In this document: one piece after another, positions 11,432 through 23,514 of the stretch | Layout of the letters: each line of letters starts with the position of its first letter | How positions within the stretch are numbered: position 1 is the stretch's first letter | DNA from: Stenopsyche tienmushanensis | Lineage: Eukaryota > Arthropoda > Insecta > Trichoptera > Stenopsychidae | Length of the DNA stretch: 64,000 nt | Assembly (NCBI GenBank): GCA_008973525.1 | Contig: WACJ01000115.1 | Coordinates: 434,001-498,000 of the forward strand | Direction of reading: 5' to 3' | The notes under the pieces: generated by a model | What the model saw: only the letters and a program-made list of their open reading frames with translations | Told to the model about the DNA's origin: nothing | Databases searched by the model: none | Made by a program: the position numbers and the translations under genes

Positions 11432-12265
11432 TAGACTATTATTCAAATTCCAAATATTAAGCTATCATTCGTCAATTTGGGTTTCAACAAGTAATAACTT
11501 AAAATTACTTCTAAATTATTGAAAGTTTACCATACACTAACTGTTTTAAGTATGAATGTAATTTCTTTTGATTGAAATCAATTGGTATAGAAAGCATGGT
11601 GGACACCAACGTGAAAATCTTTAATTGTAAAATACTGCATAATATCTCTAAGATGATCAAAAAAGCTCTCTTCACTAAGGGGGCTTATTAACACAAAATA
11701 ACATATTAAAACAATTATAACCCGTGGAAAATTAGTCTATCTTGAAAAGTTATTTTTGGGTAGGATTAATATAGATAATATAATATTAATAATAACTAGT
11801 CGATTTAATTTCAATCCTAATTGAATGTGTTTTAGTTTACTGGAATCAAGTATTATTACTATATTCATTAATTCTTGGACGAGCCACTGATAAAACATAA
11901 ATATTATATATACGTTATCATTTAATTACTAATATCACAGTTCAAGCATACTGCAATAAATTCATCTAATTATACGATATTTGGAAATCAATACATTGCC
12001 AAAAATAAAAGTTATTTAATCCGGGCAAAATTTCCTAAGGAAGATCGTCTACGTTCAATTTATACATATTCTAATGCATATAAAATAGTGATGAAATTTT
12101 GAAAATATATCATTTTTTTAATAATTGGGATAACATTTTGTATTATAAATACACAAACTTGTCAACATTATGAAAAATGGCATGGATACAAGCAATTAAA
12201 TGCATCAAAACTATTTATATATAAAAAGCATTGCTTGTATATAAATGGCTTAATATTATATAATA
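11432..12265. other. unassigned AT-rich stretch
   Basis: No gene or repeat recognised. Confidence 0.4.
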
Positions 12266-12420
12266 CGAGGGACATTCAAATATAAACCGGAATTTTGCTT
12301 TTATGAATCACAGCCTAAGGATGAGCAGCGCAGCACACGAGAGAATGTGTATTTCGTATTTTTATATATCACCAGTAAAGATGTACAGCAAAATTCCGGG
12401 TTATATTTGAATCACCATCT
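12266..12420. mobile_element. 155-bp mariner-type MITE with TA duplication
   Basis: The left end and the reverse complement of the right end share ATTCAAATATAA-CCGGAATT followed by TTGCT. The outermost bases also match at several positions (CGAGGGAC vs AGATGGTG). TA lies immediately outside both ends (12264-12265 and 12421-12422). The roughly 37-bp terminal repeats, small size, lack of coding content and TA target fit a Tc1/mariner-derived MITE. The source transposon is not in the window. Confidence 0.75.
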
Positions 12421-12422
12421 TA

Positions 12423-15400
12423 TTACTAAAAGCCATTGATGTAGGTATCGAACTCTATGTAGTTGCTTCTGTGTAAAGCCTTCCAATTACCATAAGAATT
12501 TTCATTAATTCTTTAAAAGTTACAGTTCACATAAAATTGTACATGGAGATGCACATTAGGTTTTTGGAAGCTCTAATTGAAAGTATGAATCAATGAAATT
12601 CGATGACCTGTCTTAGATATTTGCATGAAAGATCATTGAAGATGAACTGTGAAGATGTGGTATTGATAAACGATTGATCTAATATGTTTATTGATGAAAA
12701 ATAGACATATGAATGGACGATGTGAAATCAAACAAAATAGTCAATTAATAAGTACTATTTTTTACGTATAATGATGTTGAAATGCTTAAATATGCAAAAT
12801 TGTAGCATCCAAATCCGCATTTTATTTAAAACCTTTTCATAAAAAAAAAAATATTATTTTTTAAATTGATTTCATTACAGACGTTTTGCAGAACTTAGAT
12901 ACGTGCGTCGTTTAAAAATATATAATTTAAAAACACAATTTTTCAATATATTCATAATATCATACGCGTACGTAAATAGCATGATTAAAAAGCATGTGCT
13001 TTAGTATTCGATTTGATCACCCTATTCATGTAATGTTGTGTAATTTGATAATGTACCTTTTGTATCTGAATATTTTCTTGTGCAGCGCCTTCCAAAAAAA
13101 TGTAGCTGAAAAGTACACAAATGCAGAGGAAAAAAAGGTTAAAAGCTGCAATTGAAAACAACTTGTAATATAAATCAACATTTTATAGTCACGAATTGAA
13201 ATTCGCGATTAGATTAAATATACAAATAGTGTTATTTGTGGAGGTATACTGTGTAATAGTATAGGAATGAAGTAAAGGAGATCGGTACAATAAGAAAGTT
13301 TCAGTAGAAAGCGAGTGTATTTATTTGGTAACATTGAAAGCTTACGACAGCATTTACATATTTAAAACAAACCGGTTACAATCCGTTTACTACATTAAAA
13401 TAATACAATATTTGGGGATAGCACAGATGGTTTTCATACAATTTTTAAAGAGTACTAATCTACATGCTGATATTGATAGCGAAAGAAACAGCGAGTTGGA
13501 CATACGGGATCAAATAAGCGAAATTCAGGTTAATAATATTTTTTTCAGTACTACAACACATTAGAATCAATAATAATATATTCTTACATAACTTATAATT
13601 ATTAAGACGTCAAAAGTAATGACAATTTTTGTGAAAATATGTGAATTTATGTCTGATACTTTTGAATTATATATTTTTTTATAAACTACAATACATCTTT
13701 AAGCAATTAATAAAATTAAACTAAAGTAAAATAAAGCGATTTTATTAACAATTCACCAACAGTTTATTTATGAAAAGAACATCCCCTTTTTGTGTTTTCA
13801 GATTTCACGTATTGTCAATGATACAAATAAAGGGTTTATTTAAATTATATATATATGTAGGATTTTGTGTCCTTATACATATTGTCAGTGGATATTCTAC
13901 AATAATTTAGAAAACTAAGATTTAAGATAATTAAATTATAGATCACCCCCTCAAAGATTCTCTCGTACTTAAAATTTCCTTTTTAAATATAATGATTTTC
14001 TTAACGCTCAAGTATCCGCTCCCTCGACAACGCGGGTTGGCATGTCGTTCGAGATCTTTTCATCTGTTAGCACTTTACATAAAACGAATATATTTTTCTT
14101 TCGTTTTATGATTCAATATAGTATTATTTATAGGTCTACATGTTTTTTGTAATAGCGCTCAACATTATGTTTTATATTGATCCTTGAAAAAAAAATTTGA
14201 TGGGTCGTAAACTTTCTAGTAATTACAAATAAACTGTACCGAACTCTATCTATTACCTATGAGTATAACATCAAAGCCCTTATTATTTACTCGAATCTTA
14301 AAAAAATAAATACATAGTAAAGAAATATTTAAGAACTAATTTAAAAAATGTATTAAGAAATACATTTTTGTTTGATTTTAGAATGAATATATGTATTTTA
14401 ATCTATAAATTACCCTAATTCAAAAATGTCTAGTAGCAATAAATACTTTTTTTTGTACAATATGTAATGTACTTTCGAAGCATTTTGCAGAAAGTTGTCC
14501 ACAGTTTGGTAGTTATTCAATATGATAAATAAGTAGCATAGCATAGATAAAGAAAATATCTCTTTATGTTGCTTCTTCAGATTTTCTACACTTTATAAAA
14601 CTATTTATTTTACTAAACTAGCCTTAATACAATAGATAGTATAAATGCACTTTTGTGAAAACGCCCGAATTCAGCGGAGCAGAAGTGTTAAAATCATCAT
14701 GATCATATGTGGAAAACAATGTGAAATCATCACATGAAAATCTTTTCTCATTAAAAAATTTCCAATGAGGAGATATAAGACTGTTGTATTTTAAAATTCT
14801 TTCAGATAAACAAGCAGTGAAAATCATTATGGGTATCTAATAAGAGGATTTAAGATGATCTTGTTAAAGTGCTAAAAATTGTCATTTATTTTCGGTTGTT
14901 TTTAAACATAAAACAAATATAACAAAAAATAATACACATTTAATTCATGCTTGTACTCATCAAAAATAATTTCATAGCGGGTGACTTGTATTATATTTAT
15001 GAAATCATAATAATATGAAGATAAATTTTTGTATCCGATAAAGGCTGCAGTGGTAGCATTTCATTGATATTATTTGACACAAACAACATTTTCCGATGGC
15101 CTATGCTACTCTTTGAGTATCAAATCTCATTATTGGTTAATCTGCATTTTGTAGCTGGAATTTTCAACCGTCAAACAAAGGTTTTGCTGAACAAAGAGGT
15201 GCTCTGTGTTTTATGTTAAAGCATTGGACAAAGAGTTCTCATTTTACATTAATCAAACATATCAAAGAGGACTGATAAGGCCAATATCAAATAATAAATT
15301 ATTCGGCTGCAATATTCATCGCAAATTGAATATTGGTTTGTTTTGTATCGAAAATGTTGATATTCAAATCTGATTACAAATAATTTCGCATTTTTTTAAA

Positions 15401-17560
15401 AATAAATGTGCATTGAAGTAGACGATTTTAAATCGAGGCCAAGATTGATTGAATACAATCGGTAGTGATTTAATGAAAAACTTCCATTTTAATGCATGCT
15501 TTTCAATTGCATTGATTTAATCCGAAACTTTTCGGAAGAATACTCGAAATTCACCCGATATGAATGCACACAAATGGGATGGTAACATATGGCACATATA
15601 GCATGCAGGGACATAAAGCACAAAATATCAAATATTCATTATAATATACCATACAGTAGATAAACTCGCTGAATCAATTCGCTTTAGGAGATAAAGAAAT
15701 TAGAGATATGTTAGAAGGGTGAGATATTTAGATTTAAGTGATTAGAGCATTCATGCCCTTTATGTCTTCAACCTGAAATGGATTTATCTTACAAAACCCT
15801 GGGATAGTTGTTAGGCTCGATTGGACTGTTAGAGTCCATGAAAAATTCATGATGCTTGAGTTGAACGACACAAAGTGCAATTAAGACTCAATTCTTACAC
15901 GACATCGAGTGCTGGAGATGCATACACAACGGACAGCATTTGAGTTGGAACATAATATCGGATTGTTAAGATTAAATATTTTCTTAAGTGTTAAATCGTT
16001 ATATTTACTGAACGTTTATGAAAAATGCCAACAATTTTGATGAATATGGTGAGAAATAAGATTAATTTTTAAGCAAATATTTTAATATCTTAACATATTT
16101 TGAAGGGTGACACATAAGTAAATTTTTGAGTTTACATACAAGTGCACATTAAAAATTTTCACATAGTGCAGTTCAACCTTAAACATTGCTAACAGTGAAT
16201 GTTAATAAAATAATATATAAAGGAATGGCTACATTTTTCTCAATTTCGGATATATAACATCAATTTTAATGCAATATTCCATTAATTATTAACATTTTTT
16301 TTAGTAATGTTGAGGGTTGACTAGAGTAACATAAAACATTTAAGACCAGAGGTTATGCAATTTAGACCACGAGAAAGCTCCATTATTATTTTACAAATAA
16401 ACAAGGAGTACCTTTAGAAGTTTAAAATGGTATAAATTGAAAAACAAGACTGGAGCGCATTTTGCTCTGAAGCACTTTCAAGTTTATCAAACATTTCGTG
16501 ACAATCCTATTGTATTATACCGGTTATATTTTAATAAGATGCAAATATGCTTGAGTAAGGATATTAAAATTATATTTTTGATTACTTTTACACATTGCAT
16601 TATATTATTTGAACTTATTATGAATATATATTAACCCGGAGGAGGAAAGAATTAAAACCGAACATTTTAATTTAAAATACCACTTTGAGATAATGATGAA
16701 ACCCGAGATTTTATTTATCTCCAGAAATTGTTGAACCCCGAGAGTCTAGTTGGAATCGCTAAATAATTTTAATAACTCTGGAATCCATTTACGAGTTATC
16801 CCGGAAACCTTCATTTCCTAGGTGCACAATTTTATTACATTTAAAAAAACCGTATTAATAAGAGAATGTTGGATTGCCGTAGATTTTTTTAAACTTGTAA
16901 TAATGAAATTTGCGACTCCTGGTTCCGCATTAAACTTTACCTGGGATTCGGACAAGTTTCATGTACACACTGACATGAAGCGTAAAGTGTTTATTCGTTT
17001 TTACTCCAAGTTAAAATGAAATAATGGGTTTTACTAACTAAAGTCTCAAATCCAAGTCTAAAATTAAAACCATCATTTTAGATGGACTTTTTGTAAAGCT
17101 GATGGAATATTTGCAAATATTTCTATAATGTATTCGACGAAGAGAATAAAACCATTCTCTCTCTTTTCGATCTACTATTCGGTTGGAGTTTCACTTTTTG
17201 TGACGCTTAAGTGAATTTGCTATTTAGTTTAGATATAAGAATAAACTTGATTCCTGTAGCCCTTAATAACTCATGATGTATTTAATTTATCTTCAATTTT
17301 AAAAAAATGATATCGAGATAAATAGAAAGATTTCAATTGCATTCAACTTTATCTCTCATGCGACCGAAATTGAAGCAATCTTATATAATGAAGGAGTGTA
17401 ACTCGTGGTCTAGTTTGCATTTCTGCTCGAAGAAAATGTGAGGAGTTAGCTTCTTGCATGGGACGAGTGCTCGAGTTGCAGAAAGAAAGACATCCCCATA
17501 AAAGCAAGAATGTATTGTTGTCGTCCAGCGTGTGTTTGGCCTTGTGACAGGACGGGTGCT
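12423..17560. other. long gene-poor AT-rich stretch
   Basis: No transposon or gene is recognised in these 5 kb. Two weak items are worth recording. An open frame at 13325-13561 contains DIDSERNSELDIRDQISEIQ immediately followed by GTTAAT, so it could be an exon ending at a donor site; it has no ATG. The minus-strand frame at 14624-14827 and its plus complement show no motif. The rest is short chance ORFs and A/T runs. Confidence 0.35.
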
Positions 17561-17566
17561 GGTTAC

Positions 17567-17745
17567 CTGCGGCGGCGTCTACGCGGTCGTCGTGTCTCGC
17601 AGCGTGCCGAGCACAAGTCGACGCGTGCCCTAGCGGCACCCGCCGTAGCGGGGGCCCTTTTCCCTGCTGCCTGCTCCAATTTGACAGCACGTTCTAGCTT
17701 CGGCAGCAGGTCGCCGCAAACCTCGTCGGAATTGGCACGACCCAT
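17567..17745 (-). CDS. candidate GC-rich first coding exon
   Basis: A GC- and CpG-rich block stands out from AT-rich flanks. On the minus strand an ATG at 17743-17745 opens a frame starting MGRANSDEVCGDLLPKLERA and ending in a run of arginines. The frame reaches CCGCCGCAG|GTAACC, a plausible splice donor (intron from 17566 downward), and the in-frame stop falls inside that GTAA. The exon would be 179 nt, leaving phase 2. No family is recognised. The sequence shows the composition, start, open frame and donor; that it is a real exon is inference. The block is also open on the plus strand (17510-17776), a common by-product of GC-rich DNA. Confidence 0.4.
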
Positions 17746-18594
17746 CCACAATATCACTAAAACCGTTTATTGTTAACCGCCCATGTACCGTTAATACCCT
17801 AACTCTCTACTCAGCACTGATGGAAGCATATCATGACGCGACAATCTAATATCACTTTACCTTACATTAACGAAGCTTATCTTATCTTATACGCGAATAT
17901 AAATAGACAATGTTACATTAAGCTCGACATTTATTATTACACTTCTATATTCAAAAGAATTTATATCATTTGCGAATAAAATGCTTAAATTTAAGTCAAA
18001 ATGGCAGAATATTTTTTTATTTCCTATTAAAAGCACAAATATTTTATCACGTTTGATTTGTGATATTTTTCACAATTAAGCTCAATGTAAATAGGCAGCT
18101 GATAGGGTAGACATACAATTACATCATTTGGAAGCGATCTTATGTTATAACTTTTTGATAAAAATCTGAAAATGTAAAATTACTCTATATCAGTATCGAC
18201 AAAACTAAAATCTCGATTAAACGTGCTTTAAATAAACCGGAGCATTATTTTCCAAAATTAATTTAATAAATCATCTTGATGCATCAAATTTGTCGTTTTA
18301 GGCAATTTAGAATTATAACGTTCCATTATACTTTCAAAGCGTTTGTATGGATATATAACATACAACTGACGACGGACTAGAACCTTGAATAAATACTATA
18401 TTTATTCAAGTTTGAAGTTTCTTCAATACTGAATATAGAACATATCATCTATGATGAGATGTCATCTTCATAAGATCATTATATCCCCACCTCACCGATA
18501 ATTCTTTCTCCCGTCCCCTTCCATGATATATCCCAGATCCTTTATCAACTACCCATGATACCCCCTTTTATGAAATGGCTTTTATTGAACTCTT
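17746..18594. other. stretch upstream of the exon candidate
   Basis: AT-rich and without recognised genes. If the exon at 17567-17745 is real, its 5' UTR and promoter would lie here. No clear TATA/initiator pair was picked out. Confidence 0.3.
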
Positions 18595-18740
18595 GGAATT
18601 ATTGTCAATCATTTTGACATGGTTTTTCATGGCGAATATGTTCTTAAAAATGTGATCGCCAATCACATCTGTAGTATTAAACCCAAGATAATTGAGTTAC
18701 TAGTCCAATCACTTAACCGCTGGACTACCTACAGGAACAT
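18595..18740 (-). repeat. tRNA-derived SINE, most complete copy
   Basis: On the minus strand the head is tRNA-like. CTGTAG at the start pairs with CTACAG at its end. The A box reads TAGTCCAGCGG (rc of 18717-18727), with GTTAAG following as in tRNAs. The B box reads GGTTTAATACT (rc of 18673-18683). The body shared with the other two copies then follows (GTGATTGGCGATCACATTTT, later CGCCATGAAAAACCATG). The RNA polymerase III internal promoter is thus present but with a mutated B box. Parent tRNA not determined. Confidence 0.65.
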
Positions 18741-18774
18741 GTTAGCCCTTCCCTTTTCAAATTATTATAGGAAT

Positions 18775-19200
18775 TATGCCCCTACCACTACTACCGCCCA
18801 TATTTCCTCTCATCTCCCCATCTCTTTCCAAACTCCCTTCAACTCCCTACACTTCCCCCAACTCCCACTTAATCCCCCCAAACTTCCCCCATCCCCCTTA
18901 CCCCCCCCAAACTTCCCCCATCCCCCTTACCCCTCCAAAACTTCCCCCATCCCCCTTACCCCCCCCAAACTTCCACCATCCCCCTTACCCCCCCAAACTT
19001 CCCCCATCCCCCTTACCCCCTCCACCTTATCCCATCCCCCTAGCCCCCTCCCCATAACCCCCTCCCCCTAAACCCCTTCCCATAACCCCCTACCCCTTAC
19101 CGCTCTCCCCTTTACCACCCTTCCAACCCCTAACTCCCTCAAATCCCCCGACTCTTTCAACTCCCCTCAACACCCCCTACCCATTACCCTTCCCACCAAA
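18775..19200. repeat. C-rich minisatellite, 27-28 bp unit
   Basis: About five adjacent copies of a unit of the form AACTTCCCCCATCCCCCTTA plus a C-run occupy 18860-19020. More diverged C-rich sequence lies on both sides. The plus strand is almost purely pyrimidine-plus-A, so the minus strand is G-rich and could form G-quadruplexes or, where pure, triplex DNA. The 27-bp units give proline-rich open frames on the plus strand (18619-19071, 18776-19057); these are repeat artefacts and not genes. Confidence 0.85.
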
Positions 19201-19409
19201 TATGTTTTCATCAAAAATATTTTTTATCATATTTTTAATAAGTTATTATTTATTGTTCGGATGATTGATAAATAATCGTTTATTATAAATACTCTTTATC
19301 GTGGATATTATTTAGATTATATCAACGCGGATGTCATGTTGAGTAAATTAAAATACATCGATGTACTAGGACTTCGCGATTGATTCTAATGAAATAATAC
19401 TCGACAAAC

Positions 19410-19660
19410 CACCCTTCTGCCTCAACCCTCCCACTAGATGAACTCTGTGCGCCATCTCTTATCGACATGTAGCATCCCCCACTTTCCGGAATATCATCTA
19501 TACAGCACGTCGTGCATCATCCCACCCTTTCCCGGAACGAAATATATCCAACACGACGTGCTTCAACCCCCCTCTCTCCTATCCTACACGTCATCTATCT
19601 AACGCGACGTACCGCATCCCCGACTCCGGTTCTACATCCACCCAACACCTAATTCCCGAC
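19410..19660. repeat. diverged tandem repeat, unit about 50-60 bp
   Basis: The motif ACACGACGTGC (variants AGCACGTCGTGC, ACGCGACGTACCGC) recurs three times, each followed by a C-run, often CCGGA, and an ATCTATCCA-like block. It adjoins the C-rich minisatellite and is GC-richer than the flanks. The core CACGACGTG is nearly palindromic. Function unknown. Confidence 0.5.
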
Positions 19661-21730
19661 CAGAACATGTTTTCCGCTTTGAGCGTTTTCCACCTAAAAC
19701 CACCCAAAACCACCTACTCCACAATACTCCTACCCCTGACTGTACGTTTGACGAGGGAAGAGGCGCGAGAGGTGTATTGGGTGGGGCTAGCAAAACGCTC
19801 TCGGACTAACGCACAATATATAACTGTGATTGGTTTGATGTACATAATTACAACGGTTTTTATCTTTTTTGATTTATGAAAAAAAAAATTACAATAAATT
19901 ATGAGTACGCTCTCCTAAAATGGATCTTATTATGGGATTTTAATATTACGATATATCGATAAACCTCTACTCTAATTACAATGGAACAAAGATAAATAAC
20001 ATTATTTTTTAATTATGTACTTTTTGTTAAAATTTAAAATATACGCAGGTGTATCGATTGAGGATGGTTCATTTTTATGAACATTTTTGTTGTTGTATGA
20101 TCTTAAAAATTCGGTACGTAATTGCTGCGACATTAGTTTTGAAGAATCAAGGCGTTAAGCGGAATTTGACCCCGAAAAACCGTGGCCACAGATAAACTGA
20201 AACCAGTTGATCGCAAGACCTGTTGGGTAGCTTTTCGCCGGGACAAGCACGCGGTTGAATTTATTTTCCATCCCGAAACGTTTATTATCAAAGCACGCAT
20301 AATCGAGATTTTTTCGTTTTAATCGTTCGATAAACTGATGGAAAAATATTTTGATAAAATGCTACGACCCTGTAAAAATACATGAAAGATTCGTTACTGA
20401 AATTTGAATGTACAAACAAAGAGACATCAAATCAACACAAGAAAATGGTGATTTAAAAAAGATTGATTGTTTTTAGCGACAAAAAATAAATACATCAGAA
20501 AAAGCTGTTATTCAACCCAATATCAATTTAATGAGCATACTTGGAAGATGAACATACTCAATTCTGCATTTATATAATTCAAAATGTATAGCAATCTCAA
20601 TTATTTTTTTTAAATTTGATTACAATTTGGACATGCAAACGGGCGAATTTTTTTAACTTGCAAATTATATTTTTAAGGCCAATCAGGGTGTTAAATTACA
20701 TAAATAGAGAGAAATATTTTTGACGGATTTGTAAGCTTTCAATATTGGATGCTAATTTTATATTTTGACGTACATTAACTTAATAAGTGGACACGTCAAC
20801 CAAAATTTACCTATGGAGGGCAAAATATTTTATGCTGTTTTATCTTGTAATATAAATTCGGAAGACGTACACCGAAATAAGAAATCGAAAATCTGATAGG
20901 AATTTTAATTGTGCAAAATGTGTCAACGGAATCAAGAAAAATCACATCGTGAATATACTGGAATAAATTTATGTGATTGTAAAGAATTGAGAATTTAATA
21001 CTTGTTCAATTGAACAAATATACAAGATGTTCAGACGTTTACTGTATATTTTTCGTAGGTTGAAAGACCCGTGCATAAATAGGCAAATATCTTCATTCAG
21101 AGTCCCTTCTAAGTCTCTTTTAGTACGTGTTTCACCCCGAACCGTGGGAAGATGCTGTTGGAAATAAATAGGGTAAAACATAAAATATCTGACATAAATA
21201 AAAATATAGCTGTAGTAAATTATAATAAGAAGCGAAAAAATAATATGAAAAAACTTAGAGATCACAATAGACATTTCAAACATATAAGGACAGAATTAAA
21301 AGTACATTGAAGACAATACAACAACGATTTATATTGAAGACAATATTGAATGATACCAAAATCGCCGGAATAGTTTTGGACGCCAAATGGGACGATCACA
21401 GCTAGCTTCCTCAATTTAAGCGGGTTTTTACAATATTATTATTTTTATATCACAAATCACTTTATAGCTAAAATGAGGTATCCAAAAACTACCTCATTGC
21501 AAAAAACTTGATTTATATTTCAAAAAATTATCAAAATTAACGCGATTTAAATTGGCGAAAATTATTTTATCAATCTTCTTGATGTGAGTCCTTTTTTGCG
21601 CGATTTGTAAAGATTTTTTTTAGATTATTTCGCGTTATAAAAGTTTTGAGATTTTTTAAAAGTTCTACAGAAAGTGTTAGTCGTCCACGCGAAAAACGCC
21701 AAAAGGATTCGATAGATGATTAAGGATTAG
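19661..21730. other. unassigned stretch
   Basis: A 70-codon open frame at 19667-19879 starts with a non-ATG codon and is not recognised. Around 20175-20325 the plus strand is open and less AT-rich, reading TDKLKPVDRKTCWVAFRRDK then HAVEFIFHPETFIIKARIIE. That is coding-like but of unknown family. The minus-strand frame at 20969-21283 shows no motif. Confidence 0.3.
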
Positions 21731-22117
21731 GTGTTATAGAGGCTGGACTGGAGTAGAAGCAGTTTGAAGAGTGGGCGGTGAAAGAGGGAGGGTAGTAGGG
21801 CACGGCGCTAAAAAGGGCACCGCTCTAGTAGGAGGGTAAAGGCGTACGTCCGCTCGGGCGAACCGACGACGACTGATCCAGAGCGCCCCAGCAAACGCCC
21901 AGGTACTCTATGCCCCTCCATTTTCCCTCCAAGCCCACACGTCTCCCACTGCTGACGTCCTACCAACCCCCGAAAGACCCAATACCTCCCCAATGTGCAA
22001 CATACTACCTTTATATGTATATTAATCAGTTGCATCCAAAGGGCAAAGGGAACTATATAAATACGAGCGAGATAAATCTGAATCTAAATAAAACGTGATA
22101 AACGACCAGCAAATATC
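21731..22117 (+). other. GC-rich block with promoter-like end
   Basis: The block starts TGTTATAGAGG and moves from a purine-rich to a pyrimidine-rich half. It then has a TATA-like CTATATAAATACGAGC (about 22053) and an AATAAA at 22087-22092. This order could be a degenerate solo LTR (TG start, TATA, polyadenylation signal). No matching target duplication or partner LTR was found, so an unrelated GC-rich island is equally possible. Confidence 0.25.
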
Positions 22118-22479
22118 ACCATTTAAATGTAAATATTTTCAGTGTGTTTGATCAGAATCGGTGCATATCCAGGTCGAGATGAGTACTTGCCCGGGCTAGA
22201 AATATTTGCATTGCAACAATTTAATTTTGAATCAACTACAACGTCATCGTTTTTATTTACTGATTAAATTTTCTTCTCTACCATAATATTAGTTTATCTT
22301 CACTCTTTTTGACTAATATATTAGCAAATTGCTATTATAACAAAGAGACTCTGTAAAATAAAGGCTATTTAAATGTTTAAATACTCAATTTAAGAAAAAT
22401 CGGTGAACTACTAATCAGCGAGTTTAGCTCAATAAAGCAATCAATCGCGAGCATCCTTTAGTTATCGCAACCTTTTCGT
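22118..22479. other. unassigned AT-rich stretch
   Basis: No gene or repeat recognised. Confidence 0.4.
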
Positions 22480-22580
22480 TTTAGGTTGATCTGGCGTCTT
22501 TGCGAGCTGTTTTAGCTCCTTAACGAGATTTGAAACCTCCGCAGGTAGCAAGGAGTATACGTTTTTCGGACCGTTGTCAT
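22480..22580 (-). repeat. second copy of the 5.2-kb coding-like repeat
   Basis: The plus strand shares TCTGGCGTCT-TG-GAGCT, then a TTTAGCTYCTT block and a GCAAGG--TATACG block with 5225-5340. The minus strand reads SNLVKELKQLAKTPDQPKTK, open and similar at protein level to the first copy (SNLLKKLEKLTETPD). Family unknown. Confidence 0.4.
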
Positions 22581-23034
22581 CAATTTGTATTAATTGTCAA
22601 ATATAAGTGTATCATTTTGATTAAATAGCGATTGATTTTTCGTATATCGAAATTTGCGACATGATCTTAAAAAAAAATTAGAGCTGCTGAAAAGCTGCTT
22701 ATTTTTTATTTTGTATGTGCAAATTTCGAGTGCTTTAATATGAAAATTGCAAATGAAACTTTTTCCCCGTCGGAAATCTATTCTAGATTTTTACTTGTTG
22801 CCCAAATAATATCATCAATTTTTATCTCTAAAATTTATATTCAATTAAACGCTCTTAACATACTACTAAAATGCATATAATAATTGTTGTGCAAATCATC
22901 AGTATGCATAAATTTCTATTTATCCAGCGTTCCATAAATAATAATTCCTGATAATTTATTTACGATATAATAGATTGTAAAGAGTTAAATTCAAATTAAA
23001 TAATTATTAGTTAATTTCATCGGAACAATCTATT
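22581..23034. other. unassigned AT-rich stretch
   Basis: No gene or repeat recognised. Confidence 0.4.
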
Positions 23035-23345
23035 TTCCTCCAGCAGATACAACCTTTTCCCATCCATTTAATTTTTTATAATTTCTGAAGAATAAAATCC
23101 AACGAGTTTTGATATAAAATATCTTTCGATTCCTCATTTCACCTTCAATATTTATTATTTTTCCCCCCGATAAATGATGCTGCATCGATCTAAATAAATG
23201 ATAGTCGGAAAGAGCAAGCTGATGTGGAATTGTTTGCCAATATGGATTCCTTAAAATCGTTTTTGGTCATATTTGATTTATGGGATCGTGCATTATCATG
23301 TTGCTAAAACATGTGAAATCAAACAAACTGGCCGTTAAGATCCTT
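23035..23345 (-). pseudogene. mariner transposase relic
   Basis: Minus-strand reading gives QHDNARSH (second catalytic Asp), then after a frame change ALSDYHLFRSMQHHLSGGK (third catalytic Asp in SDYHLF), and near the end NGWEKVVSAGG, all in the order of the C-terminal half of mariner transposases. Frameshifts and stops inactivate it. The N-terminal half and both terminal repeats are not seen. Its sequence differs from the 7.2-kb and 29-kb mariners, so it is another lineage. Confidence 0.75.
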
Positions 23346-23510
23346 CCGTTTTGACATCCATTTAAATTATATTGTATCGTATATTTTTCAGTTAATTAAT
23401 TAGGCCCATTCACAGGCGGGTTTAAGTTATTCAGATTTGGTACGATGGATTCGATTTTTTTTTGTATCATGTTATTTTATGTTTTACATCAATATTTCAA
23501 ATATTTTAAT

Positions 23511-23514
23511 GTGC
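23511..23514. repeat. target-site duplication, left (GTGC)
   Basis: GTGC directly precedes the left LTR and is repeated at 28179-28182 directly after the right LTR. Four to six bp is the usual range for Ty3/gypsy-type integrases. Confidence 0.8.

Noticed and set aside
17349..17776. Frames of 113 (minus) and 88 (plus) codons around the GC-rich island
   Set aside because: They overlap the better-supported exon frame and lack a start or splice context.
18619..19071. Pro-rich open frames of 150 and 93 codons
   Set aside because: They are produced by 27-28-bp C-rich units; no non-repetitive coding sequence supports them.
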